Below, piece by piece: positions 1 to 7,765 of a stretch of 36,579 bases of DNA (the stretch's first letter is position 1; the number at the start of each line of letters is the position of its first letter). Source of the stretch: Bacteroidetes bacterium UBA1312 (GTDB lineage: Bacteria > Bacteroidota > Bacteroidia > Chitinophagales > Chitinophagaceae); NCBI GenBank assembly GCA_002307135.1, contig DBTQ01000014.1:1-36579 (forward strand), read 5' to 3'. The notes beneath the pieces were generated by a model. The model had not been told where the DNA came from, made no database searches, and saw nothing but the letters and a program-made list of their open reading frames with translations. The translations under genes were made by a program, and so were the position numbers.

Positions 1-1121
1 TCGCCCCGATCAACTGCACCACTTATTTGTGTAAAGCGCTTGCCATTATCACCGAATGTACTGTCTATTCTGCCATCGGGCTTGATGCGAATTAGCCCGA
101 AATTGTCCTTGCCTGTAGTAGGATTGCCCGCTATACCGCCCAATACCACTTTGCCATCGGTCTGTAGCAGCATTTCACGGCATTTGTTGTACGTCCCCGC
201 AGTCCAATCGTAGCTGGTATAACCTGTACCTGCTAAACTGCTGTCGATACTACCATCGGCATTGAGCCGCCCTACTATATAGGGATTAGGAGTCGGATCA
301 AAAGCTGAGTAGCCCGCCAACCATATTTTGCCGTCCAGCTGCACAGCCATAGCAGATGTAGCAGGTGCACTAAAACCGGAAAATACGGATGCCATACCTG
401 TATGGTTAAATGTGGTGTCGAGCCTTCCATCGGGCATATAGCGGGCTGCGCCGAAATAGTCGTACATGACTACTATACGACCGTCGGACATTAGTGCCAT
501 ACCCACACCTGCACCCTTCTTTGCTAATGGGTTCACCACTTTGCCATAGGTGCCAAAGCTGCTGTCTATAGCGCCATTGGGCAGGTAGCGGGAAAGGCGT
601 TGGTAATAATCGCTTCTATAATATGTGGTTATAATTTTATCATCGGGTTGAGCGAGCAATAGACCCGCATCTCCCAATGCCATACCTCTTGTGCCAAAAG
701 TAGTATCAAGACTACCATCGGTATTTATCCGAAATAAAAATGAGGTATCGGTATGCCCATCGCCTCCTGCTACTATTATTTTTCCCGACGACTGTATGGT
801 CATATTACCATTAGTCAAATTGCGAACAGCTGTACCGTCGGCATAGCGTATGCTATCCGTAAAGAAGCCATGTACGCCAAAACTATTGTCGATACTGCCA
901 TCCGCATTAAATCGAATAATGTAACGGATACCCGCCGATGCTACGATTTTACCGTCAGGTTGCAATAGAGCACTCCAAATGCCCCAATCATCGTACATAA
1001 TAGTACTACCTTTAGTGACAATGCCTTTAGTTCCAAAGGTTGGGTCTAAACCATCTTGGTATTGGGCTTGGGTATTGAAGCAGCAAAGCAATACTATGGC
1101 TATGCTTATGAGCTTTTTCAT
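1..1121 (-). CDS. Delta-60 repeat (DUF5122-type) beta-propeller secreted protein, 3' end outside window
   Basis: The reading frame starts with ATG at 1121 and stays open to the window edge, so the C-terminus is missing (373 codons seen). It begins with a signal peptide (MKKLISIAIVLLCCFNTQAQ) and then repeats a unit of about 45-60 residues with the pattern (D/N)G-x-(I/L)D-x-(S/T)FG followed by a DGKI-type strand, for example DGSIDNSFG, DGSLDTTFG, NGAIDSSFG and DGRIDSTFG. This is the delta-60 repeat known from predicted beta-propellers of secreted Bacteroidota proteins. Function is unknown; it is probably a surface or extracellular protein, and a T9SS sorting domain would be expected in the missing part. 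Its ATG overlaps the stop codon of the upstream secreted gene (ATGA), which suggests translational coupling. The repeat assignment is confident, the role is not. Confidence 0.85.
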   Translation of the reverse strand, partial: MKKLISIAIVLLCCFNTQAQYQDGLDPTFGTKGIVTKGSTIMYDDWGIWSALLQPDGKIVASAGIRYIIRFNADGSIDNSFGVHGFFTDSIRYADGTAVRNLTNGNMTIQSSGKIIVAGGDGHTDTSFLFRINTDGSLDTTFGTRGMALGDAGLLLAQPDDKIITTYYRSDYYQRLSRYLPNGAIDSSFGTYGKVVNPLAKKGAGVGMALMSDGRIVVMYDYFGAARYMPDGRLDTTFNHTGMASVFSGFSAPATSAMAVQLDGKIWLAGYSAFDPTPNPYIVGRLNADGSIDSSLAGTGYTSYDWTAGTYNKCREMLLQTDGKVVLGGIAGNPTTGKDNFGLIRIKPDGRIDSTFGDNGKRFTQISGAVDRG

Positions 1122-2167
1122 GGTACATAATTGAGCTTGGTGAATAAATGGCTGTTGTCGGCGGCATTGATGCGCAGCAGGTACAGCGCAGGTGCTAACT
1201 CGGCAATGTCAAATACTGACTGTGTATCCGGCTTGTCCCATTGTTTCAATAACCGGCCTTGCAGGTCGTACAATTGCAGCGATTGGAGCGCAGGTGCATG
1301 GAGTAGCTGGAAGGTGCCTGTAGATGGGTTGGGGTAAACGGATATAGTATGGGGTACTATATTCTGATCAGCTATACCTGTAGTGGTCTTAATTCCCCTA
1401 TCGCAAGAATCGGTTACAAACTGAATATTAGTAAACGAATCACTATAGCAGCGAATAGAATCAACAAGAATACATTCTGGAATCATCCCACAGCCGTCTT
1501 TACAAACAGGTATTAGTCCTGTTTGTAAACTGCCAATTTTTTCGGCATAAACATTCTTATTGGAATAATAGTAATTCCATCCTAAAAGAGGGTTTGACCC
1601 AATTCTAATACTATGCGAAAAGACTGTTTTTAAGGGCACCCCACTATACAATATGCTGCGTACTGAATCAACTACAAATGAAAAATTCATGAATTCGGGA
1701 GAACTACCTATATAACGAGCACAATTAGCAGGTTCCATTACCGGTAAACTCACCGTATCGCCAGCAGATACATTAAATACAAAGAGCGGCGTAAATTCAG
1801 ATCGAATATCATTATAGATAAAGACGGTGTCGGCATTGCCATATAAGTAGAGGTTACCATTTATGTCAGCATCTATATCTGGAGGAAACCTACTATGGTA
1901 AGCTCTTTCGTTAACGACTTTACATTTTTGCCCTAATATGGTTGTATCTCTTTTAACAGTAGTTTTTAAAACTCCATCGCCAGTCTTATGATACCAAGTA
2001 GCCCCAATAGGCGCAAAGTCTGTCTGCGCTAAAGCTGCTGATTGTGTCCAAAGGATTAATACAGCCACTACAAGTAAACGTTGATACTTTTTCAATTTGA
2101 TCGATTTTAAATCGTTATGTAAATATAATAATTTCTGTTCAGTATTGAATGGTGGGCTTTTGTTCAT
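1118..2167 (-). CDS. T9SS type A sorting domain-containing secreted protein
   Basis: A 349-residue protein with a hydrophobic signal segment at about residues 28-47 (LLVVAVLILWTQSAALAQ). The 24 residues before it are unusual for a signal peptide, so the true start may be lower, perhaps the TTG just before KKYQR; the ATG at 2167 is kept because no other ATG is near. The middle, about residues 48-270, has no family I recognise and contains several cysteines (CKDGCGMIPEC, CYSD, CDRG). The last 75 or so residues form a type A T9SS sorting domain: VYPNPSTGTFQL, LYDLQGRLLKQW, LAPALYLLRI. Known family behaviour is export through the outer membrane by T9SS with loss of this tail. The stop overlaps the start of the delta-60 protein gene, so the pair is probably co-translated. 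Confidence 0.85.
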   Translation of the reverse strand: MNKSPPFNTEQKLLYLHNDLKSIKLKKYQRLLVVAVLILWTQSAALAQTDFAPIGATWYHKTGDGVLKTTVKRDTTILGQKCKVVNERAYHSRFPPDIDADINGNLYLYGNADTVFIYNDIRSEFTPLFVFNVSAGDTVSLPVMEPANCARYIGSSPEFMNFSFVVDSVRSILYSGVPLKTVFSHSIRIGSNPLLGWNYYYSNKNVYAEKIGSLQTGLIPVCKDGCGMIPECILVDSIRCYSDSFTNIQFVTDSCDRGIKTTTGIADQNIVPHTISVYPNPSTGTFQLLHAPALQSLQLYDLQGRLLKQWDKPDTQSVFDIAELAPALYLLRINAADNSHLFTKLNYVP

Positions 2168-2581
2168 ATTTAGCTATTTAAGAGTGAATAAATACATTGG
2201 TGATAAAAAATAACTACACACCTGAATTTTAGGCTCAATTATTCAACGAATTTTAAATGATTAATAAAATTTTCGTAGAACAATAATGTTCAGTTATTAA
2301 TTATTTCGGTAAAATTAAAATGGCAGTTTCAGAAAAACGAAGTTTATTATAATATATAAATTTTTATACACTTAAAAAATAGTAACCCTATTATATTCCT
2401 TTGGCTTCAATGCCATTTTGTAATGTTACTAAACAATACCAAAGCATACCGTATTGTTCGCTCCATTTCTATTGCAATAGCCAGCAATAGTTAATAAAAT
2501 TATAAAATCAAACATTATGTATAATATTGCTTTAACATTATTCGTTAAGCAGAATTATTCACATTTTTAAACCAAAACACA
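2168..2581. other. AT-rich intergenic region with no gene
   Basis: This 414-bp stretch separates the divergent genes at 2167 (minus) and 2582 (plus). It is strongly AT-rich and must hold the promoters of both. No clear TAnnTTTG box, RNA gene or long inverted repeat was found; only a short 5-bp inverted repeat (GAACA/TGTTC near 2277-2291) is visible. Confidence 0.6.
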
Positions 2582-3070
2582 ATGTCTTATTTAGTCAACA
2601 GCTTTGCAGCCGACGCCAGCATCAATTCGATCAAAGCCACCGTACAAAACCTGACCATAGGTCTGGAGCCCCACAAAGTAAATCTTACCGATAGCCAGAA
2701 GGTAGGGCTGCGCAGTATGGCCGAAGGCAGAGAGGGCTACGCCCGCCTGATCAGCCAGATAGCGAGCAACAATATCAATAGCCTGCCAAGGGAGCATAAT
2801 CCGGATGATTTGGTAACTCGTTTGGCCTACGACAGTACGCTGGAAGGTGCCCGCCAGGCATTGATGAGCTTACTCGAAACCGTGAGCGAAACTCAATTGG
2901 CCAATAGTATTGACATTATGAAATTTGTAGATGACTATGCCGCAAGTCTGCAAATAAGCCGCAACAATAATGCTGCACTGGACTTGGCTATGCGCGAAGT
3001 GGACGATTGGAATTCCCGCTTTGCCAACAAAACAAACAACAATACACCACCAGCTACAGGCAACTCGTAG
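2582..3070 (+). CDS. Conserved hypothetical protein, 162 aa
   Basis: A monocistronic gene of 162 residues, with ATG at 2582 and a strong terminator just after the stop. There is no signal peptide or membrane segment, so it is probably cytoplasmic. The sequence is mostly helix-forming, with a central part rich in Leu and Ala (residues 55-125) and a low-complexity Asn/Thr/Pro tail (KTNNNTPPATGNS). The pattern, a loop such as LTDSQKVGLRSMAEGREGYA followed by paired helices, reminds me of small helical proteins of 150-160 residues that are frequent and unnamed in Bacteroidota. I cannot give a function. Compared with neighbours the codons are GC-richer. It lies directly upstream of the palindrome array at 3159-3429. 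Confidence 0.75.
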   Translation: MSYLVNSFAADASINSIKATVQNLTIGLEPHKVNLTDSQKVGLRSMAEGREGYARLISQIASNNINSLPREHNPDDLVTRLAYDSTLEGARQALMSLLETVSETQLANSIDIMKFVDDYAASLQISRNNNAALDLAMREVDDWNSRFANKTNNNTPPATGNS

Positions 3071-3092
3071 CAGTTGAATAATACTGAAGTAA

Positions 3093-3127
3093 CATCCGCA
3101 GTAGGCAGCTACTGCGGATGTTTTTTT
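3093..3127 (+). terminator. Rho-independent terminator
   Basis: A perfect 12-bp stem, CATCCGCAGTAG at 3093-3104 against CTACTGCGGATG at 3109-3120, with a 4-nt loop, is followed at once by seven T (3121-3127). It ends the gene that stops at 3070. Confidence 0.92.
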
Positions 3128-3158
3128 ATGCTCCTGACCTGAAATAGCGCGGCGATGT

Positions 3159-3429
3159 TACCCTCGCCTATAGCAGAGCAAGGCTCGCCTACCTGTATGG
3201 GTAGGCTAGCCTATTATTAATGGCAGGCACGCCTAGCTTATATGTAGGCAGGCGTACCATCACCAATAAGTACGCCTACCCCATAAGGTAGGCATACTTA
3301 GCATCGGAGCTAGGCTGGCCTTGCTCCAAAGTAGGCTCGCCTAGCTTAAAGCTAGGCGAGCCTAGCCCTATTGATAAGCGTGCCTAGCCCAAAAGCTACC
3401 CGCGCTTACCCGAAAATAAGGCGGGCTTA
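3159..3429. repeat. Array of 13 palindromic 12-bp cores (TAGGCNNGCCTA) with 21-22 bp period
   Basis: Thirteen cores related to TAGGCNNGCCTA start at 3159, 3180, 3202, 3224, 3245, 3267, 3289, 3311, 3332, 3353, 3375, 3397 and 3418. All steps are 21 or 22 bp (mean about 21.6), i.e. two helical turns. Cores at 3202, 3332 and 3353 match the arms exactly; others carry one to three changes, for example CAGGC-AC-GCCTA at 3224 and TACCC-GC-GCTTA at 3397. The 9-10 bp spacers differ in sequence, but in several their end bases are complementary (CC...GG at 3192-3201, CC...GG at 3279-3288, GC...GC at 3344-3352 and 3387-3396), so neighbouring cores also fold into longer hairpins, the best being a perfect 14-bp stem 3332-3345/3351-3364. 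The region is GC-richer than its flanks and has no open frame. It sits after a terminator and before prfA. Function unknown. Confidence 0.9.
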
Positions 3430-3571
3430 TGATTATGGAAAGATAGCCTCAACCAGAGTGGCAATGTAGCTTGAAATGGCATGAATGGCACAACAGCAGC
3501 AGCTCTTTGAGGATGAAAAGAATATCAAAATTCTACATAAAAATATTATGCCAATCCTGCATTAAAATTTT

Positions 3572-3579
3572 TACCTTTG
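3572..3579 (+). promoter_or_regulatory. Probable -7 promoter element of prfA (TACCTTTG)
   Basis: TACCTTTG matches the Bacteroidota -7 consensus TAnnTTTG and lies 34 bp before the prfA ATG. No good TTG-type -33 box is seen at the usual distance. Confidence 0.5.
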
Positions 3580-3613
3580 CACACCTTTTTAGGGATTACT
3601 TTACAAATAATCT

Positions 3614-4699
3614 ATGAGTGCCATAATAGAAAAATTAGAAGCCATCAAAGCCCGTTTCGACGATTTGGGTGTAGCGCTGACCAACCCAGAGGTGGTAGGC
3701 GATAATAAACGCTACTCGTCGGTGAGCAAAGAGTACCGCAAGCTGGAAAAAATAGTAGAACCTTACAAAAAATACAGGGGTTGTATTGATAGTATTGAGT
3801 TTAGCAAAGAGGTACTGGCTACAGAAAGCGATACAGAGCTGCGCGATATGGCCAAGGCAGAACTGGAAGAACAGGAACAACTCAAGGATAAGCTGGAAGA
3901 GGAAATCCGCCAATTGCTGATACCCAAAGATCCGCAGGATGAAAAGAATGCGGTGCTGGAGGTACGTGCAGGTACAGGTGGCGACGAAGCGAGTATTTTT
4001 GCAGGCGATTTGATGCGTATGTATTTGCGCTATTGCGAACGCCGCGGCTGGAAGGTGAGTTTGGTGAGCGAAACGGAAGGCTCTGCCGGAGGGTATAAGG
4101 AAGTACAACTGGAGGTACAGGGTGAGGATGTATATGGTACGCTTAAGTTTGAAAGCGGTGTACACCGGGTACAACGGGTGCCGGCTACTGAAGCCAGTGG
4201 CCGATTGCATACTTCGGCAGCTACTGTGGTGGTGATGCCGGAAGCCGAAGAGATTGATTTTGAGCTGAAAGAGAGCGACCTTAAAATGGAAACTGCCCGA
4301 AGTGGTGGTGCCGGTGGTCAGAATGTAAATAAGGTGGAAACTAAGGTAATTCTTACGCATATACCCACAGGTACGGTGATCACTTGCCAAACAGAACGGT
4401 CGCAATTGGGCAACCGCGAGAAGGCTACTAATATGATGCGTACCAAACTTTATGAAGAGCAGGTGAGGAAGCATGAGGACGAAATCGCGCATCGCCGCAA
4501 AAGCTTAGTAAGTACCGGCGACCGCTCTGCTAAAATCCGCACGTATAATTATCCACAAGGCCGGGTAACGGATCATAGAATAAACATGACTGTTTATACT
4601 TTGGATGCCTTTATGAATGGTGAGATTCAGGAGATGGTAGAGGCGCTGGCATTTGCCGAAAATGCAGAAAAAATGCAGGCAGGCGAAACGGTTATATAA
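3614..4699 (+). CDS. prfA: Peptide chain release factor 1 (RF1)
   Basis: A 361-residue release factor that reads stop codons UAA and UAG and triggers peptide release on the ribosome. The GGQ motif that contacts the peptidyl transferase centre is at residues 234-236 (SGGAGGQNVNK). The codon-reading tripeptide is PAT at 190-192 (VQRVPATEASGRLHTS), the RF1 form and not the SPF of RF2. The N-terminal coiled helical domain fills residues 1-110, and length is normal for RF1. It has its own likely promoter at 3572. A gene for the methylase PrmC, a common neighbour, is not adjacent. Identification is very secure. Confidence 0.98.
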   Translation: MSAIIEKLEAIKARFDDLGVALTNPEVVGDNKRYSSVSKEYRKLEKIVEPYKKYRGCIDSIEFSKEVLATESDTELRDMAKAELEEQEQLKDKLEEEIRQLLIPKDPQDEKNAVLEVRAGTGGDEASIFAGDLMRMYLRYCERRGWKVSLVSETEGSAGGYKEVQLEVQGEDVYGTLKFESGVHRVQRVPATEASGRLHTSAATVVVMPEAEEIDFELKESDLKMETARSGGAGGQNVNKVETKVILTHIPTGTVITCQTERSQLGNREKATNMMRTKLYEEQVRKHEDEIAHRRKSLVSTGDRSAKIRTYNYPQGRVTDHRINMTVYTLDAFMNGEIQEMVEALAFAENAEKMQAGETVI

Positions 4700-4759
4700 T
4701 ATTAAAGCCTATTTTGCGTTGTAAGCACTAATTAATCAAATCTTTTATACTTCATAGAA

Positions 4760-5737
4760 ATGAATACACCCACATTCGATTTAGTGGAAATAGTAAAAAT
4801 TGCTCAACGAAATTTAAAGTTGATTCTGATCGTTACTTTTTCTGCGGCACTTATTGGTGCGGTAGGCTATAAACTACAAGACAAAAAATATAAAGCAGAG
4901 GCAGAAGCCTATTTATTGAACCCATTGTTTGGCGATAGAAATAATATTTTACGCAGAGCTACGGAAGATCTTCGTTTTGTAGATTATTTCGGAACAGAGG
5001 GTGATGTGGATCGGGCTATGACGATGATAAATTCAAAAGATGTACAAGACTCTGTTATTAAATATATGGACTTGTACAAAGCTTATCAGCTGGATCCGCA
5101 AAAAAAAGCAGATAGAGTGGCTATGGCTTACCGTTTTGACAAGAGCTTTGATGCCAAGCGTACCGAAAACTCAAGTGTGATGGCCACATTTACAGATACA
5201 GATCCGCAGCGCGCTGCTGCTGTATTGGATGCTATTATTAAAATAACGGATGCTAAAATGCGTCAGTATATAGCAACAGTAAAGCACAATTCGATGGAAG
5301 TGGTGAGTCGTAAGATATTGAGCGTAGATACACTGATTGCTAAATGCACGGACTCTCTTGTTATCATGCGCGACAAGTATCAACTATACGACATCATGAG
5401 TCCTAACCGTAAAGGATTGGTTAGTGGCGCTATCGGTGCAGGTGGAAAAGTTAATCCGGGCAGAGGTGTGGAGGAAATACAAAATTTGGAGGCTATTAAA
5501 GATCAATACGTGATCAACAGAGCGGAGTTGTCGGCTACAGTAAATGAACTTGATTCAAAATTAGGCGATGAAGTGCAGTTATTACATAATGTAACCACAC
5601 CGCAGCCACCACTTAAAGCTTCAGGCCTTGGCGTGTTGCTCACCACTATTGCCTGTGCATTTGTTGCATTTTTCTTTAGTGTGCTTTTATTGTCCTTCAT
5701 AGCTTATATCAAAGCGCTAGCCAATACCCAACGATAA
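4760..5737 (+). CDS. Wzz/chain-length-determinant-like polysaccharide export protein
   Basis: A 325-residue inner membrane protein with the two-helix layout of polysaccharide co-polymerases: a short cytoplasmic N-terminus, a membrane segment at about 20-38 (LILIVTFSAALIGAVGY), a long periplasmic domain with helical segments, and a second membrane segment at about 290-315 (LGVLLTTIACAFVAFFFSVLLLSFIAYI) preceded by a proline-rich TPQPPL stretch. This is how Wzz-family proteins are built; they set the length of O-antigen or capsule chains. No kinase domain is fused. Its stop overlaps the ATG of the next gene, an O-antigen ligase-like protein (TAATG), which supports a joint role in surface glycan assembly. 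Exact substrate unknown. Confidence 0.8.
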   Translation: MNTPTFDLVEIVKIAQRNLKLILIVTFSAALIGAVGYKLQDKKYKAEAEAYLLNPLFGDRNNILRRATEDLRFVDYFGTEGDVDRAMTMINSKDVQDSVIKYMDLYKAYQLDPQKKADRVAMAYRFDKSFDAKRTENSSVMATFTDTDPQRAAAVLDAIIKITDAKMRQYIATVKHNSMEVVSRKILSVDTLIAKCTDSLVIMRDKYQLYDIMSPNRKGLVSGAIGAGGKVNPGRGVEEIQNLEAIKDQYVINRAELSATVNELDSKLGDEVQLLHNVTTPQPPLKASGLGVLLTTIACAFVAFFFSVLLLSFIAYIKALANTQR

Positions 5738-7194
5738 TGCAGGTTTTGCTCGACAACAATAATAAACTGCTTCAAACCATTGGTTTGTCGGTGTTATTGT
5801 TATGTCTGGCGCTGTTTTCGTTTTTTGGCAATCTACTTTTCTTAGCCATTCCTTTCGGATTGTTGTTTGTAGGGTTGTTGTTCTTCAACTGGAAAACAGC
5901 TTTTTGGATTTTACTGTTTTGTATCCCCTGCTCTATTCAGGTTTGGTTTCTACACGACTCCTTATCTACTTCTGTTCCTGACGAGCCGATGATGTGGTTG
6001 TTCTTATTGGTGTTGGCAGGCCTTATAGCCAGCAAGCCAACGATTATACCCAAATGGTTTTGGAGCAATTCGCTGACACTGATTCTTGTATTGCAATATA
6101 TCTGGCTGGTTATAACAGTTATTTACTCAAAAGAGCCTTTCTTTTCTATAAAATTTTTAGCCGCCAAAACCTGGTTTCTGGCTTCGTTTGCCATTATTCC
6201 GGTGTTCATTTTTCAGGAAAAGAAAGATTTCAAAAAAGCGTTTATTCTATTAATAGTGCCAACAACGATATTGGCTATTATTATCTTTTATAAACATTAC
6301 CGTTTGGGTTTCAGCTTTGCGAAAATACAGGTGGCCATTCGTTATTTGTTTTACAACCATGTGGATTATTCGACTTTTCTGTCTATGACATTCCCGTTGT
6401 TGTGTATTGCATTTACGCTGTGCCGCAACAAAGGTTTTTTTCTTCGAACGTTCATCGCGGGTTTAATCGTTTTTTATCTTGTTGCCATCAATCTATCTTA
6501 TGCGCGGGCAGCTGTAATAGCTGTTGTCTTTTCCTTTGTTGTAATGTTTGCTATTCGTATGAAGCTGGTGAACCTGATTATGCCGGTCTTTTATGCATTG
6601 ATCATCTTTGTCGTATCCTTTATGGTAAGGGACAATCGGTTTATCAATTACCGGCCGGACTTTGCACATACTTATATGCACACTAATTTCAAAGAACATT
6701 TGCTGGCCACATTCAAGGGTACAGACATGTCGTCGATGGAGCGTATATACAGATGGATTGCTGCGGTGCGCATGAGTACGAACGAACCTCTTAAAGGAAA
6801 CGGACCGAATTCTTTTTACTATTTTTATAAGCCTTATACGGTTACTTCTTTTGTAACTTATGTTAGCCGGAATCCGGAACAGTCCACCACTCACAATTAC
6901 TTTTTATTGATGCTGGTAGAGCAAGGCTGGCCTGCGATGTTATTATACGCGCTATTAATCATGGTGTTTTTTGCGAAAGCTCAAAAGGTGTATCATCGCT
7001 TCGACGACAAGTTTTATCGCTCCTGTACTATGGCGCTGGCCATGGTGTTTGCTGCATGTTTTATTAATAACTTTTTTTCGGAATTGATCGAAACCCACAA
7101 GATCGGATCCGTATTTTATCTCTGTATTTCCTTACTGATCGTGCTCGATCATAAAAGCAAAAAAGCCGCAACACGGGAAAGTATTGCGGCCTAA
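5737..7194 (+). CDS. O-antigen ligase/polymerase-like membrane protein (Wzy_C type)
   Basis: A 485-residue protein with about ten to twelve hydrophobic membrane segments spread over the length and one larger polar loop at about residues 300-385. This is the topology of O-antigen ligases (WaaL) and polymerases (Wzy), which join or polymerise lipid-linked glycans at the periplasmic face. The end of the loop and the next helix, THNYFLLMLVEQGWPAML at about 383-400, match the typical HN-x-(F/Y)L...E-x-G motif of the Wzy_C family. It overlaps the Wzz-like gene by the TAATG junction. Ligase and polymerase cannot be told apart from sequence. The last codons (KKAATRESIAA) also encode the stem of a terminator for the gene on the other strand. 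Confidence 0.85.
   Translation: MQVLLDNNNKLLQTIGLSVLLLCLALFSFFGNLLFLAIPFGLLFVGLLFFNWKTAFWILLFCIPCSIQVWFLHDSLSTSVPDEPMMWLFLLVLAGLIASKPTIIPKWFWSNSLTLILVLQYIWLVITVIYSKEPFFSIKFLAAKTWFLASFAIIPVFIFQEKKDFKKAFILLIVPTTILAIIIFYKHYRLGFSFAKIQVAIRYLFYNHVDYSTFLSMTFPLLCIAFTLCRNKGFFLRTFIAGLIVFYLVAINLSYARAAVIAVVFSFVVMFAIRMKLVNLIMPVFYALIIFVVSFMVRDNRFINYRPDFAHTYMHTNFKEHLLATFKGTDMSSMERIYRWIAAVRMSTNEPLKGNGPNSFYYFYKPYTVTSFVTYVSRNPEQSTTHNYFLLMLVEQGWPAMLLYALLIMVFFAKAQKVYHRFDDKFYRSCTMALAMVFAACFINNFFSELIETHKIGSVFYLCISLLIVLDHKSKKAATRESIAA
7159..7190 (-). terminator. Rho-independent terminator of the minus-strand lipoprotein gene, inside the plus-strand CDS
   Basis: On the minus strand the stem GCCGCAA/TTGCGGC (7184-7190 with 7165-7171) is followed by six T (plus-strand A at 7159-7164). 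It lies 25 bp past the stop of the lipoprotein gene (7215) and within the last codons of the O-antigen ligase-like gene. Confidence 0.8.
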
Positions 7195-7214
7195 GAAATA
7201 TTTATTAAAATTGT

Positions 7215-7694
7215 TTATTGCATTTTCAAATTGAACTGGCCTTCTGTTATATCAAGACCTGAAGCATGAAGATCAAATGTTCCTGCCACGTTAGTCCCGT
7301 CATTACTTGTAATCACCATAGTACCTGAAGTAGGGGTTACAGAAGATGTAGCACCCACGGCTAAATATATAGCTGACAAAGTGCCACCCGAAATAGTATA
7401 AGTACCTGTAGCCAAAGCATCCGGATAAAGTGCAATACTTTCTACAGACGAAGGACCTGTTGCACCAAATATTTCAGATACAGATTTAAGTGCGGTACTC
7501 GAAGACGCTGAAAATGCACGGCCATTTATTTTAGCAGTAAAATTGCCTGAACTTGTATTGGACGAAGAGGTACCATTGCCAAATGGATTGTATCCGGTTT
7601 TCCCTGATCCGGAATTATAGTCACCCTTACTGCAAGAAAGTAATAACGTGCTCAAACACAAGCCTAAACCTATAGTAGATAAAATCTTTTTCAT
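7215..7694 (-). CDS. Small lipoprotein, DUF6252-like
   Basis: A 159-residue lipoprotein: the signal MKKILSTIGLGLCLSTLLLSC ends in a lipobox with Cys21, followed by a Gly/Ser/Asn-rich linker to about residue 50. The mature domain (FTAKINGRAFSAS ... GTYTISGGTLSAIYL ... GTMVITSNDGTNVAGTFDL ... ITEGQFNLKMQ) has the strand pattern of the DUF6252 family, small beta-sandwich lipoproteins widespread in Bacteroidota with no known role. It lies downstream of aspS on the same strand but has its own near-consensus -7 box (TATCTTTA on the minus strand, 7719-7726) and its own terminator, so it may be transcribed alone. The family call is from pattern memory and moderate. Confidence 0.75.
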   Translation of the reverse strand: MKKILSTIGLGLCLSTLLLSCSKGDYNSGSGKTGYNPFGNGTSSSNTSSGNFTAKINGRAFSASSSTALKSVSEIFGATGPSSVESIALYPDALATGTYTISGGTLSAIYLAVGATSSVTPTSGTMVITSNDGTNVAGTFDLHASGLDITEGQFNLKMQ

Positions 7695-7765
7695 AGTGTG
7701 TCTTTTATGGAAACTCCGTAAAGATATAAAAATTATATTTTGTTGCTATTTTTTCTAAAAAAAAG

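Noticed and set aside
753..968. Plus-strand open frame in the first kilobase
   Set aside because: It lies opposite the delta-60 repeat protein, whose frame is open from 1121 to the window edge.
3159..3429. Palindrome array read as a degenerate CRISPR or as coding repeats
   Set aside because: The conserved part is a 12-bp palindrome with 9-10 bp spacers, stops occur in all frames, and the step changes between 21 and 22 bp.
3635..4492. 285-codon minus-strand open frame opposite prfA
   Set aside because: It is the shadow of a secure gene, with His/Phe-rich composition typical of antisense frames.
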